NCBI RefSeq assembly: GCF_006494365.1
Contig: NZ_VHIP01000002.1
Span: 372,001-436,000, forward strand
Direction of reading: 5' to 3'
DNA from: Aestuariibacter sp. GS-14
Lineage (GTDB): Bacteria > Pseudomonadota > Gammaproteobacteria > Enterobacterales > Alteromonadaceae
Length of the DNA stretch: 64,000 nt
The position numbers and the translations under genes are program-made. Under the pieces are notes generated by a model. The model had not been told where the DNA came from, searched no databases, and saw only the letters and a program-made list of their open reading frames with translations. How positions within the stretch are numbered: the first letter of the stretch is position 1; the number at the start of each line of letters is the position of its first letter. Shown here one piece after another: positions 35,539-45,151 of this stretch.

Positions 35539-36513
35539 ATGTTTGATAGGCTCTTTGATGGAAGTCTGATGCCACATGGGCATTGTTTGCTGTGGCGATG
35601 GGATTTGTTATTTTTGCACCTGGGCGGCGATCTGATGACCGTGGTGGCATATTCGCTTATCCCGTTTGGTATTGTGTATTTCCTACGCAAGCGCAAGGAT
35701 CTTAAATTCGATGGATTAGCTGCTTTATTTGCGGGTTTTATTGCGTTTTGCGGCGCCTCTCATCTGGCGGGTGTGATAAATATTTGGCATGGATATTATT
35801 TTGTTGAGGGCATGATTAAATTTGCCACCGGGCTGGTATCAATAGTTACCGCATTTTTCCTGTGGAAGCTCATGCCTACTTTTATCAGTATTCCGAGTCT
35901 TGGCATGCTGAAGCAGCGCAATGAAGAGTTAGAGCGTCTCAGAGCACAACTGGAAGAAACTAACCGGTCATTGGAAGAGAAAGTAAAAGAACGTACTGCG
36001 ATGCTGGAAAAACAGGCAAATACGGATGCCGTAACGGGGGTAGCAAGCCGGTTTGCTATCATGAATACACTCAGCCGCAGCTACATTACCTATCAACGGT
36101 ACTATCGCCCGTTTTCTATATTAATGGTGGATGTTGATCATTTTAAACATGTAAACGACAACCACGGCCATCAGGCCGGTGATGAAGTGCTGGCCGCGCT
36201 GGCGCATTGTATCTCAGAAACTATTCGCGCTACTGATAAAGTAGGTCGATATGGTGGTGAAGAATTCCTGGTAGTACTGCCAGAAACCCCCCAAGGGGCG
36301 GCAGTTGAACTGGCAGAACGTGTTCGAAAGAATATCGAACAGCTCGCGCTTCCGCAGCATATTAGCATTACATGCAGTATTGGGGTTGCAACGATTACCA
36401 AAGACACCACTGACGATGGACTGATTACGCAGGCAGATAAAGCCTTGTATAGTGCAAAACACGCAGGGCGCAATCAGGTTGTGGTGTTTGATAAAAACCA
36501 ATTTACATCTTGA
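35539..36513 (+). CDS. Diguanylate cyclase with ethylene-receptor-like membrane domain
   Basis: A 324-residue protein. Residues about 20-115 form three membrane helices matching the ethylene-binding domain of plant ETR1. The key positions D31, Y38, I68, C71 and H75 are all present, with a constant offset of 6 from ETR1 D25, Y32, I62, C65 and H69; C65 and H69 hold Cu(I) in ETR1. A coiled coil (about 120-158) leads to a GGDEF domain with GGEEF at 239-243 and an inhibitory I-site RATD at 230-233, so it should make cyclic-di-GMP. The start at 35539 has GGAG upstream; the ATG at 35527 does not. Confidence 0.87.
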   Translation: MFDRLFDGSLMPHGHCLLWRWDLLFLHLGGDLMTVVAYSLIPFGIVYFLRKRKDLKFDGLAALFAGFIAFCGASHLAGVINIWHGYYFVEGMIKFATGLVSIVTAFFLWKLMPTFISIPSLGMLKQRNEELERLRAQLEETNRSLEEKVKERTAMLEKQANTDAVTGVASRFAIMNTLSRSYITYQRYYRPFSILMVDVDHFKHVNDNHGHQAGDEVLAALAHCISETIRATDKVGRYGGEEFLVVLPETPQGAAVELAERVRKNIEQLALPQHISITCSIGVATITKDTTDDGLITQADKALYSAKHAGRNQVVVFDKNQFTS

Positions 36514-36545
36514 TGAGAAACCCCGGTCCAGCAATACCGATTAGT

Positions 36546-37049
36546 TTAGCAATCGCTATCAAGCACAGAAATCGTTGGACTACTCCCGGCTGACTGTGCC
36601 TGAGTATAGATTACCTTGCAGTTAACCGTTGAGCCAACGCCGCTGGGTAAAATAGCAAACTGGTCTGTTTGGGTCACTGCTTGTGGTGCTGAATCGGTAG
36701 AGACTGCGATGCGAAAATCTGTGCCATTTCCACTACCACTGCCATCAATATCTGCCCAGGCGCGCAAATTAGTCACGACATCGCGTATCGCAGGATAACC
36801 GTACACAGTGTAAACAGTGCTGCCGTTTAACATCAGGTTTTCATTGGCAGAACGATGTTCACCTGCAACGGCTGACTTTGCAAACACCAGGCGAGAACCG
36901 CCTTCTAAGGCTGCTTTTACGCCTTGTAATGTCGCTTTGCGAGCATCGCCCTGAAAATCAATAAAACGCGGTGCTGCGGTAACCGACAAAATGCCGATGA
37001 TCACAATGACTATAATGAGTTCGATTAATGTAAAACCGTGTTGTTTCAT
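36546..37049 (-). CDS. Type IV pilin-like prepilin (MshA-like)
   Basis: A 167-residue prepilin. The leader MKQHG is followed by FTLIELIIVIVIIGILSVTAAPRF, with cleavage after Gly5 and the conserved Glu at mature position 5, so prepilin peptidase should process it. The body resembles MSHA major pilins (FIDFQGDARKATLQGVKAALEGGS) and the C-terminal region has two cysteines (VNCKVI and final C) able to close a disulfide loop. It stands alone without pilus assembly genes, so assembly must use machinery encoded elsewhere. It might be a minor or orphan pilin. Confidence 0.88.
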   Translation of the reverse strand: MKQHGFTLIELIIVIVIIGILSVTAAPRFIDFQGDARKATLQGVKAALEGGSRLVFAKSAVAGEHRSANENLMLNGSTVYTVYGYPAIRDVVTNLRAWADIDGSGSGNGTDFRIAVSTDSAPQAVTQTDQFAILPSGVGSTVNCKVIYTQAQSAGSSPTISVLDSDC

Positions 37050-37243
37050 GCCTGATCTCTACTACGTAACCTGCATTTGAATAAGGCGGTATTTAAACTC
37101 AACACGTAAATTTAATCCAGTTGCAGGACATTATGCTTTAGTAGGGTAGTCACCGCAGTTGATTTCAACTACCCACAAGGGTATACGGGCACAAACACGT
37201 TAAGATCATACTTAAAGCAAAAGGTAACGAGGATAAACTATAG

Positions 37244-37477
37244 CTATCGTGAACAGCGGGATTTTCGCAACTTGCGGTCCAACAGGTAACGATCGAGGCG
37301 TCTTGCTCCTTTACTCATTTGATTTTGGAAATATCGCAAAACATGTCTGGCACGCGGCCAGTCGTAACTCAACAAAACCAGTCCAGCAAGCACGAATAAA
37401 ATTGAACCCGGTAACAGGGTAAGTACAATGCCGCCAATAAATAACACTGCTCCTAAGCCAATTCTAACAATTTTCAT
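37244..37477 (-). CDS. Small membrane protein, PGPGW-like
   Basis: 77 residues with a glycine-rich membrane hairpin (IGLGAVLFIGGIVLTLLPGSILFVLAGLVLLSYDWPRAR), followed by a basic cytoplasmic tail. The pattern of two short helices around LLPG and a following LAGL-LL-YDWPRA fits the PGPGW putative transmembrane family, though the PGPG itself is reduced to LPGS. Function unknown. It lies between the pilin gene and the GGDEF-EAL gene on the same strand but with large gaps. Confidence 0.6.
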   Translation of the reverse strand: MKIVRIGLGAVLFIGGIVLTLLPGSILFVLAGLVLLSYDWPRARHVLRYFQNQMSKGARRLDRYLLDRKLRKSRCSR

Positions 37478-37569
37478 TATGGATGATTCCTTTGTATTGA
37501 ACGTTGAGTTTACCGTAATAGAATCAAATTCCCATTGTATAAATGTAAAAAAATGTGATGGATTAGGCC

Positions 37570-39510
37570 TTAAGCGGGTGAGGATTCGAGCCCCTGAGCA
37601 TGCGGGTACAGGTTTTTACCTGATAAAATTTGTTGTTTTACTTTCGCTTCTGGCATTGGCTTGGAAAATAAATATCCTTGTGCAATCCGGCAGCCCATAT
37701 CGTGCAACAGGGTAGCCTGTGATAAGGTTTCCACACCTTCTGCAACCATGCTACAGCCAAACGACTGAGCTAAGGTTATGGCAGAGGCCACAATTGCCTT
37801 GTGGCCTGTATTCACTTCAATATCGGTAACAAAGGCCCTGTCGATTTTCAGTACGTTAACATTCAAATGGGCAAGATACGCCAACGAACTCATGCCGGTA
37901 CCAAAATCGTCAATTGCCAGAGATATACCGAGCTCCCGAATATTGTCCAGGGCAGCCTTGATATATTTAATATTCAAACTTGTTTCGTTTTCGGTTAGCT
38001 CAATTTCGATTAACTCAGGCGCTACCTTATGCATCGTTAACTGCTGTTGAATAAAACTTACCAAGCCTGGGTCTAATAAATTATACGGCGATAAATTTAC
38101 CGCAATAGGTATAGTAATGCCCTGTTGTTGCCAAAGCGCGGCTTGCTCAATCACTTTTGCAATGACGTAGCGACCAAATTCTTGTACTTTTCCGCTGTCT
38201 TCAATTAAGTCGATAAAATGCCCCGGCATTAGCAAACCCAGCCGCGGATGCTCCCATCGGCATAGCCCCTCAACGCCCACAATACAGCCTGAGCCCAGAT
38301 CGACTTTGGGTTGGTAATGCAAAATAAACTGCTGTTGCAATATTGCATCATGCAATTCTGCCCGCAGTTGTAAATTGTGTTTATAGTCTGCAATTTTATT
38401 GTCGTCGTACACCTGCCATCCATTGCGTTGCTCTTTGGCTTTGTACATCGCCGTATCGGCACACACAATGAGGGCTTCGGGTTCGTTTGCGTGTGTAGGG
38501 TAGTGCGATATGCCTATGCTCGCACCTGTATTTACGGCAAGTCCGTTTATCATGATGGGGGTATCGCAGGCACCAACCAGTTCAATGGCCAGTGCTTCAG
38601 CTTGTTCTATACTCAAGCCCGGTGCCCATATAATGAATTCATCGCCGCCAATCCGAATTAACTGAGCAGGTGGCAACACAATTTCTAATAAGCGTGCCGC
38701 GACTTCTTTAAGCAGGGTGTCGCCTGCAGAGTGTCCAAAGGAATCATTCACTTCTTTAAATTTATCTAAATCGATAACAAATACACTGGCTTCCGAAACT
38801 GCGTTTGAAGCATGGGGTTTTAACAATGCCGTTGTTAATTTATCCATTAAATACAAACGGTTTGGCAGACCGGTTAATGCATCATGAGTAGCAATAGTAG
38901 CAAGGGTTTCATTAATTTCTTCGGCGCGTTTTGCAATTAACGATGACAGGGTAAGTGCCAGCCAAACTGCAATCCAAAACACCAGCACAGAGGTGATCAA
39001 CAGGCGTTTTGCCACAAACGACAGCGTGGTATCCATTGCCGTGGTTTGTTGAATGTAAGTAACCGTATTGCTTTCACCTTCAAAGCGTTGCCATAAAAAG
39101 CTGCGCTCGCTTTCTTCAATCAGATGTGTTTTGTTTTGATCCCGGGAGACTAATTTTAATAAGTTGGCCTGCTCGGATTTTGATAACCGATGCCCTCTTT
39201 GCCAGCTCTCCTTTGCCCCCTGAATGTGAAATAAGCGCGGTGTGTCGTCGTTAGGGTCCGACAATATATTAATCAACGGATCGGCCTGTTCCGCAAGACT
39301 ATTCTCGCGGAGTGTAAGTTCGCTGCTTAACACGCGCGCCAGCTTTTCCATGGCATGTAATTCAGTTTGTAAACTCACATCGGCAGTTAAACGATAAGAA
39401 ACCGTAACATAAATCGCCGACACCAATACCGACACAACCAAACAGGCAACGATGAGACGCGGTCTGACGGAGGTATCTCGATTGATTAGGGTGATAGGTT
39501 GGACTGGCAA
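37570..39510 (-). CDS. Membrane GGDEF-EAL cyclic-di-GMP protein
   Basis: A 646-residue protein. Two membrane helices (about residues 18-40 and 170-190) enclose a periplasmic sensor of about 130 residues with no recognised fold. The GGDEF domain has RIGGDEF intact but no RxxD I-site. The EAL domain starts with the variant EGL (VEGLCRWEHP) and keeps ELTENE, DDFGTGMSSL and AEGVET, so phosphodiesterase activity is expected; the cyclase half may be active or may serve as a GTP-binding regulator. It is the second c-di-GMP enzyme within 4 kb. Confidence 0.93.
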   Translation of the reverse strand: MPVQPITLINRDTSVRPRLIVACLVVSVLVSAIYVTVSYRLTADVSLQTELHAMEKLARVLSSELTLRENSLAEQADPLINILSDPNDDTPRLFHIQGAKESWQRGHRLSKSEQANLLKLVSRDQNKTHLIEESERSFLWQRFEGESNTVTYIQQTTAMDTTLSFVAKRLLITSVLVFWIAVWLALTLSSLIAKRAEEINETLATIATHDALTGLPNRLYLMDKLTTALLKPHASNAVSEASVFVIDLDKFKEVNDSFGHSAGDTLLKEVAARLLEIVLPPAQLIRIGGDEFIIWAPGLSIEQAEALAIELVGACDTPIMINGLAVNTGASIGISHYPTHANEPEALIVCADTAMYKAKEQRNGWQVYDDNKIADYKHNLQLRAELHDAILQQQFILHYQPKVDLGSGCIVGVEGLCRWEHPRLGLLMPGHFIDLIEDSGKVQEFGRYVIAKVIEQAALWQQQGITIPIAVNLSPYNLLDPGLVSFIQQQLTMHKVAPELIEIELTENETSLNIKYIKAALDNIRELGISLAIDDFGTGMSSLAYLAHLNVNVLKIDRAFVTDIEVNTGHKAIVASAITLAQSFGCSMVAEGVETLSQATLLHDMGCRIAQGYLFSKPMPEAKVKQQILSGKNLYPHAQGLESSPA

Positions 39511-39529
39511 AATGATGGATGGCCCACAG

Positions 39530-39745
39530 TTATGGTTTGCGCGTGCTTATTCCTGCCAGGTGGTAAACCGGGCACCATCCTGATGCCAGGGAGATTAAGT
39601 TAAGCACACCAAAAATGCCTAGCAGAACTTCAATAAACACATCGTCAATAATATCGCCATTTAAAAGTGCAAAGGCGGTGACGCCTATACCTATAATCCC
39701 TCTCAACGAACGATCTATCGTGCTCAGATTAGACGTAATTGCCAT
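39530..39745 (-). CDS. DUF2892 membrane protein
   Basis: A 71-residue two-helix inner-membrane protein of the DUF2892 (YgaP C-terminal-like) family: NLSTIDRSLRGIIGIG at the start, then FIEVLLGIFGVLNLISLASGWCPVYHLAGIST, with the typical WCPVY. It usually accompanies rhodanese or sulfur-handling proteins, but none is seen here. It lies 20 bp upstream of the GGDEF-EAL gene on the same strand and may be cotranscribed. Confidence 0.82.
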   Translation of the reverse strand: MAITSNLSTIDRSLRGIIGIGVTAFALLNGDIIDDVFIEVLLGIFGVLNLISLASGWCPVYHLAGISTRKP

Positions 39746-39964
39746 AAGTTATCTCACTATCGTTATTATTATTACCATTTGAAAATAGCGCTGATCACAC
39801 TAATTTGCAAGTTGTATAGAAATTGTTACTTCGGTTAGTTGTTATAAATCAATAAATTATAGTTATTTATGATGCGTAATTGACGGAGTATTCATTTTTT
39901 GGAAGAACAAAGGAAGCCCGACCCCTTATGTTGAAAAAACCTGCGGTAACGGTGGAGCATGGCG

Positions 39965-42900
39965 ATGTGGCTAGGTATACTTAGCGGCCAAACTAATGAC
40001 GAGAGCGTTGCCTTGAATTTACCTGTAGTACCCATCGAGTCCTCCATTTCCGAAGTATATCGGCGTTATCTTCTGAGTCTGGAAAAATCCGCGTTTGCTG
40101 GCGATATTGAATACAGTTATGGCAGTCGTTTGTCGGTAGCAACTGATAACTCTGTGTACCAAAAGCTACCACAAGCAGTGGTGTTACCCAAAGGGATAAA
40201 CGATTTACAGATTATTGGCGAACTGGCAAATCAGCATCCTGACGTGAAGTTCAGTGCGCGTGGAGGCGGTACGGGGACAAATGGTCAGAGTCTGACCGAC
40301 GGTATTGTGGTGGATATGTCACGCCACATGAACAAAATCCTCGAAATCAACCCTCAGGAAGGGTGGGTACGAGTGCAATCCGGTGTGGTAAAAGACGCGC
40401 TTAATGATGCTCTGCGACCCTACGGCTATTTTTTCTCGCCTGATTTGTCTACCAGTAATCGCGCAACTATGGGCGGTATGGTCAGCACCGATGCGTCCGG
40501 GCAGGGCTCTCTGGTTTACGGGAAAACCAGTGATCACGTGTTGGGATTAACCTGCGTACTGGCTAATGGCGAAATATTGCAAACGTCGCCACTTAGCGTG
40601 GAAGAAGCCGAAGAACTGGCTACCCGGAGCGACACCTACGGTCGCATTTTACGTCAGGTTCTTAGCACCTGTCGCGGTAAGCGCAGTGAAATTCTTGAGA
40701 AATTCCCGCGCATGAACCGTTTTTTAACTGGCTACGATCTTGAACATGCATACGACGAGGTTAATCAGCGTATTGATGTGAGTCGTTTGATTACCGGTTC
40801 GGAAGGGTCACTGGTTTTCGTGGCTGAAGCTAAGCTGTCGTTAACCGCTATTCCAAGGCAAACTGCGTTAGTTAACATTAAGTACGACAGTTTCGAATCG
40901 GCATTGCGCCATGCTCCCAGAATGATCGCGGCTCAGGCAACATCGGTAGAGACGGTAGACAGTAAGGTGCTGAATCTGGCCCGCACCGATATTATCTGGC
41001 ACTCCCTTGCAGATCTGATTAAAGATGTACCTGGCAAGGATATGCAGGGCCTGAACATGGTGGAGTACAACAGCAATGATTTAGACCAGATCAAAGCCCG
41101 CATTGCCCGCCTGGAAGAAGAATTAACCGCCGCCGCAGCCAGCGGCGAGTATGGTGTAATAGGCTACCAGCTCACTTTTGACCGTGCGGATATCGACAAG
41201 ATATATGCCATGCGTAAGAAATCCGTAGGTTTACTTGGCAATGCGAAGGGTAGTCAGAAACCTATCCCTTTTGCGGAAGACACTGGCGTACCACCTGAGA
41301 ACCTTGCCGACTTTATTATGGAGTTCCGCGCGTTACTTGATAGCCATGGTTTGCAATATGGCATGTTTGGTCACGTTGATGCAGGCGTACTGCATGTGAG
41401 ACCGGCTTTGGATTTATGTGATCCTGAGCAGGAAAAACTCATGCACCAGATTTCAGACGAAGTGGTTGCACTCGTTGCTAAGCACGGTGGTTTGATGTGG
41501 GGCGAGCACGGCAAAGGCTTCCGCAGCGAATACGGGCCCGCGTTTTTTGGTGAATCGCTGTTCAACGAGTTGCGCCGCATCAAAACGGCATTTGATCCTG
41601 CAAACAAAATGAACCCCGGTAAAATCTGCACGCCATTAGACAGCACGGATGAATTAGTGCGGGTGAGTGATGTAAAACGTGCCACCTTTGATCGCACGAT
41701 TCCCGTTGCGTTCAAGGAAGCTTTTAAGCCTGCCATGGATTGTAACGGCAATGGCCTGTGCTTTAACTATGACACAACGTCTCCGATGTGTCCGTCCAGC
41801 AAGATCACCAAAGACCGCCGCCACAGTCCTAAAGGACGTGCTGGACTCATACGAGAGTGGGTCAGACTGTTATCATTACAAGGTGTAGATACCACTAAGT
41901 TGTCAGCCAGTCAGTTCAAAACAAGCTGGTGGACGCGATACAAAAACACCCGGGCTAAACAAGATGACTTTTCCCATGAGGTGTTTGAAGCAATGAGTGG
42001 CTGCTTGTCCTGTAAGTCATGCACCAGTCAGTGCCCGATCAAAGTGGACGTACCTACTTTCCGCGCGACATTTTTGTCGATTTACTATCAGCGTTACTTG
42101 CGTCCTATAAAAGATCATTTGGTGGCAAATGTAGAGAAAATGACACCTTTGATGGCGAAATTCCCACGGGTAGTTAATGCCTTTTTAGGGGCGTCCTGGC
42201 TGCAGGGAATAATTGAAAAGCGTGTCGGGTACGTAGACGCACCGTTATTATCTTATCCAACCCTCGAACAGCAGCAGTCCGCAATATTTAATACCTTTGA
42301 TCTGGCTGTGTTATCGGCGGTACCAGAGTCAGAGCGCGAGCGCTACGTGCTTATTGTACAGGACCCGTTCACCAGTTATTACGACGCACAAGTGGTTCTC
42401 GACTTTGGCCGTCTGATTCGGGAATTGGGCAAAACGCCTGTGTTATTGCCGTTTAAACCTAATGGCAAACCTCAGCATGTCGCAGGGTTTCTGGAAGAGT
42501 TTGCTGTAACCGCTTCAGATACAGCAGCGTTTTTAAATACTGTTGCCGCGTTGAACATGCCCATGGTGGGGGTCGATACACCGCTGGTACTGTGTTACCG
42601 GGATGAATACAAGCATATTCTGGGCAGTAAACGCGGTGATTTTGCGGTACACACTGTGCATGAATGGTTACAAACCTTGCCCGCTGAAACCTGGGCAGAC
42701 CGCGCTATTTCGAAGCCGTCACACGCCCTGGCGTTGTTCGCTCACTGTACGGAAAAGACAGCTTTACCTAAGTCTGAGCAAGCCTGGCAGTCTATTTTTG
42801 CGGCAGTTGACCAGCCGGTAGATATTGTGAAAGTTGGCTGTTGTGGCATGGCGGGAAATTACGGTCATGAAGCACAAAATAAAGCCAATTCACTGGGGAT

Positions 42901-43054
42901 TTATGCGTTGAGCTGGGAGCAGGCGATTTCCCGCTATAAGCCAGAGCAAGTAATGGCGTCTGGTTATTCGTGCAGAAGCCAGGTTAACCGTATTGACAGT
43001 TTTAAGCCCAAACACCCGCTGCAACATTTACTGCAGTGCATAACCAGAAAATAA
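39965..43054 (+). CDS. ydiJ: YdiJ-type FAD/Fe-S oxidoreductase (probable D-2-hydroxyglutarate dehydrogenase)
   Basis: About 1029 residues, closely matching E. coli YdiJ. The N-terminal FAD PCMH domain (ARGGGTGTNGQSLTDGIVVDMSRHMN and GMVSTDASGQGSLVYGKTSDHVLG) is followed by the FAD-oxidase C domain. The Fe-S part has CNGNGLC, MCPSS, and CLSCKSCTSQCP, and ends in CCG-type cysteines (VKVGCCGMAGNYGHEA). It oxidises D-2-hydroxy acids, passing electrons to quinone. The ATG at 39965 is used because GGAG is seven bases upstream; an ATG six bases earlier is too close to it. It is followed by the DUF4826 gene 5 bp later. Confidence 0.93.
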   Translation: MWLGILSGQTNDESVALNLPVVPIESSISEVYRRYLLSLEKSAFAGDIEYSYGSRLSVATDNSVYQKLPQAVVLPKGINDLQIIGELANQHPDVKFSARGGGTGTNGQSLTDGIVVDMSRHMNKILEINPQEGWVRVQSGVVKDALNDALRPYGYFFSPDLSTSNRATMGGMVSTDASGQGSLVYGKTSDHVLGLTCVLANGEILQTSPLSVEEAEELATRSDTYGRILRQVLSTCRGKRSEILEKFPRMNRFLTGYDLEHAYDEVNQRIDVSRLITGSEGSLVFVAEAKLSLTAIPRQTALVNIKYDSFESALRHAPRMIAAQATSVETVDSKVLNLARTDIIWHSLADLIKDVPGKDMQGLNMVEYNSNDLDQIKARIARLEEELTAAAASGEYGVIGYQLTFDRADIDKIYAMRKKSVGLLGNAKGSQKPIPFAEDTGVPPENLADFIMEFRALLDSHGLQYGMFGHVDAGVLHVRPALDLCDPEQEKLMHQISDEVVALVAKHGGLMWGEHGKGFRSEYGPAFFGESLFNELRRIKTAFDPANKMNPGKICTPLDSTDELVRVSDVKRATFDRTIPVAFKEAFKPAMDCNGNGLCFNYDTTSPMCPSSKITKDRRHSPKGRAGLIREWVRLLSLQGVDTTKLSASQFKTSWWTRYKNTRAKQDDFSHEVFEAMSGCLSCKSCTSQCPIKVDVPTFRATFLSIYYQRYLRPIKDHLVANVEKMTPLMAKFPRVVNAFLGASWLQGIIEKRVGYVDAPLLSYPTLEQQQSAIFNTFDLAVLSAVPESERERYVLIVQDPFTSYYDAQVVLDFGRLIRELGKTPVLLPFKPNGKPQHVAGFLEEFAVTASDTAAFLNTVAALNMPMVGVDTPLVLCYRDEYKHILGSKRGDFAVHTVHEWLQTLPAETWADRAISKPSHALALFAHCTEKTALPKSEQAWQSIFAAVDQPVDIVKVGCCGMAGNYGHEAQNKANSLGIYALSWEQAISRYKPEQVMASGYSCRSQVNRIDSFKPKHPLQHLLQCITRK

Positions 43055-43059
43055 ATATC

Positions 43060-43464
43060 ATGACAGAAGCAATAAACGAGCAACAAATGACAGCCTGGGT
43101 ACAGGCGCAGTTTCAAAAAGCCAATCAATACCTGGCGCAGGAAGGGATATTATTTGACAGCGTGATCACCGATCAGAGCCGCTATCTTGCTCCCTTTCTG
43201 GCTGTTTGGAAAATTAAAGCCATGGATCAGAAAGTGTACTGGGTAATTTCCGGCGATTTACCCACCGACCTGACTTTGGTTGATAATGCTACTTCAGCAC
43301 GTGAAGCGTTGCGCTTTTTTTCTATGCGCTGGCAGTTAAAGGCAGAAAACCTGGAAGCAAGTAATACAAAACAGGATGCTGGCCAGGCCGAATTTGTAGG
43401 CATTCTACGTAATCGTGCAGACAGTTTGTACGAACTATTCAACAATGACAAACTTTGGGCATAA
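43060..43464 (+). CDS. DUF4826 family protein
   Basis: A 134-residue cytosolic protein with a helical start (EQQMTAWVQAQFQKANQYLAQ) and a central beta segment (VYWVISGDLPTDLTLVDNATSAREALRFFSMRWQ) typical of DUF4826. Function unknown. It begins 5 bp after ydiJ and shares its strand, so it is probably cotranscribed. The start is the ATG at 43060; the longer in-frame ATG at 43036 lies inside ydiJ. Confidence 0.75.
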   Translation: MTEAINEQQMTAWVQAQFQKANQYLAQEGILFDSVITDQSRYLAPFLAVWKIKAMDQKVYWVISGDLPTDLTLVDNATSAREALRFFSMRWQLKAENLEASNTKQDAGQAEFVGILRNRADSLYELFNNDKLWA

Positions 43465-43470
43465 CCCGAA

Positions 43471-43929
43471 TTAGTGAATATGTTCGACGTCCGGAAGGTC
43501 GAAGTGGGAGAGCTGGCAAACCATTTTTTGCATGGGTAAGCCAGCTTCCATAAATACCGGTCCTTCTGGATGAAATCCCCGCTCGCGGTGATAGTCGACA
43601 CGTTCCAGCGCAGATTGCACTTTTACCTGCTGGATATTGTTAACACTGGCCAGTTTCAGCAATGCTGAAAACAGAGTTTTGTAAACAGTTATGTTGCGAT
43701 AGCCTGGTAACACTGCAATGCGACCAAGCTCGCCGAATTGGGTGAGTCTGCCGGTCGCAATGGGCTTGTTGTGTTCATCCAGAACCAGAACATGAAAAGC
43801 GGTGAGGTCGAGTTCGTCAAATTCAGCACTTTCCGGTAAGCGCCATTCAAGTACAAACACCGCCCGTCGAAGCGCTTCGAGATGATGTCTCGCAGAATCC
43901 CATCTGACGGCTTCGATATTGTAAATCAT
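43471..43929 (-). CDS. GNAT family N-acetyltransferase
   Basis: 152 residues with the GNAT acetyl-CoA-binding core: PIATGRLTQFGELGRIAVLPGYRNITVYKTLFSALLKLA, whose last part corresponds to the Q/R-x-x-G-x-A region (here R-N-I-T-V). It probably acetylates a small amine or protein N terminus; the substrate is unknown. The start at 43929 has GGGG eight bases before it; a GTG at 43947 would overlap the end of roxA. It follows roxA on the same strand with an 11-bp gap, so the two are likely cotranscribed. Confidence 0.82.
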   Translation of the reverse strand: MIYNIEAVRWDSARHHLEALRRAVFVLEWRLPESAEFDELDLTAFHVLVLDEHNKPIATGRLTQFGELGRIAVLPGYRNITVYKTLFSALLKLASVNNIQQVKVQSALERVDYHRERGFHPEGPVFMEAGLPMQKMVCQLSHFDLPDVEHIH

Positions 43930-43939
43930 ACAATCCCCA

Positions 43940-45091
43940 TTACTCACATATAAACTGGTAATAACCCATATTAGTCAGTGTAGTAAACGCTGAAATTATG
44001 TCCAGTTTACCTGGATGACTGTTAAAGTCTGCAAGACCGATAACATTTTTCGCTAATAATTGTGCCAAAAATGCATTATCTGAACAGCTGTGCGGGACTT
44101 TTTCACCATTTACAAATAGCCAGTCTGCGGCTTCAGGATGCATGATGGGGCGCAGGCCGGTTAGCCGGGAAAGCATTAGTCCCTGTTCAAAATCACTCAG
44201 GGTTTGTGAATCCGTAACCGTCGCTTCTGGCGACTCTGGCTCCAACGATTGTTCACTAAGCAAAGTAAGCAGTGATAATAGGAAGTCCTGGGTTTCTGTA
44301 GCCTGAATAATGAGTTGTTTCAGGTTGTGTGAGTCTTCTGAGGTTACCCATACCGGTGTGTTACCGTTCTTCCGCTTAGGGTCTGAAAATCGCAGCGGCA
44401 CGCTGGCTTGGTCGGCGAAATGTTCTGCCAGAAATCCGGTAAGCTGCGCTTGTTCTGGGGCGCGAAAGCCAACTGAGTAGGTTAAACTTGGCTCTATTGC
44501 TTTACCATCATGCGGCCAGCCAGGCGGTATATATAACACATCACCGGGTAACAGCTCACAGTCAATAATGGGGGTAAAGTCATCAACCTGGCGAAGACCT
44601 GGGGCGGTGATATGTTCTGTAGTACAGTCCGGGGGGCCAACCCGCCAGCGTCTGCGGCCTTTGCCCTGTACTAAGAACACATCATACTGGTCAACATGCG
44701 GCCCAACGCCTGCACCGGGTATCGCAAAGCTGATCATTAAATCATCCATTCGCCAATAGGGAACGAAGTTAAAATGTTCCATCATTTCTGCCGCGTCCGG
44801 AACAACTCTGTCAACGCCCTGAATTAACAGGCTCCATAGTCCTTTGCATTGGTCAAAATCGTCAAAAGGTCCTTGAATAACTTGCCACGATTGTTTGTGA
44901 AAGCGAACTATCCGGCTGTCGAGTTCAGCCTCCATGGCCAGGCCAGCCAGTTCATGCTCGTCAATGAAATCTTCAAATTGCGGGAAAAACTGCCTTAATA
45001 CACAGGGTTTTTGTTGCCAGTAGTTCCCTAAAAATTCATTGCTGTCGAAATGTGTCACTGTTATTCCAGTTAGAGGTGAATTGAACAACAT
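43940..45091 (-). CDS. roxA: Ribosomal oxygenase RoxA (YcfD)
   Basis: A 383-residue 2-oxoglutarate/Fe(II) oxygenase of the JmjC-like YcfD family, which hydroxylates Arg81 of ribosomal protein L16. The iron-binding H132-x-D134 is in GPHVDQYDVF, and the distal His194 is in YIPPGWPHDGK. The N-terminal FLGNYWQQKPCVLRQ and the C-terminal winged-helix part are as in the family. The start at 45091 (MLFNSPLT) gives the expected length; a further 20 residues upstream are not family-like. Confidence 0.93.
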   Translation of the reverse strand: MLFNSPLTGITVTHFDSNEFLGNYWQQKPCVLRQFFPQFEDFIDEHELAGLAMEAELDSRIVRFHKQSWQVIQGPFDDFDQCKGLWSLLIQGVDRVVPDAAEMMEHFNFVPYWRMDDLMISFAIPGAGVGPHVDQYDVFLVQGKGRRRWRVGPPDCTTEHITAPGLRQVDDFTPIIDCELLPGDVLYIPPGWPHDGKAIEPSLTYSVGFRAPEQAQLTGFLAEHFADQASVPLRFSDPKRKNGNTPVWVTSEDSHNLKQLIIQATETQDFLLSLLTLLSEQSLEPESPEATVTDSQTLSDFEQGLMLSRLTGLRPIMHPEAADWLFVNGEKVPHSCSDNAFLAQLLAKNVIGLADFNSHPGKLDIISAFTTLTNMGYYQFICE

Positions 45092-45151
45092 GATAGCAGA
45101 AACGGTTGGCAGTCGTTGCTTCCGTATGGTGGTTTTTGTTGTTGCAGACAC

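Noticed and set aside
39928-39984. 18-codon frame (MLKKPAVTVEHGDVARYT) overlapping the ydiJ start, as a possible leader peptide
   Set aside because: No attenuator hairpins or regulatory codon run follow it; probably chance.
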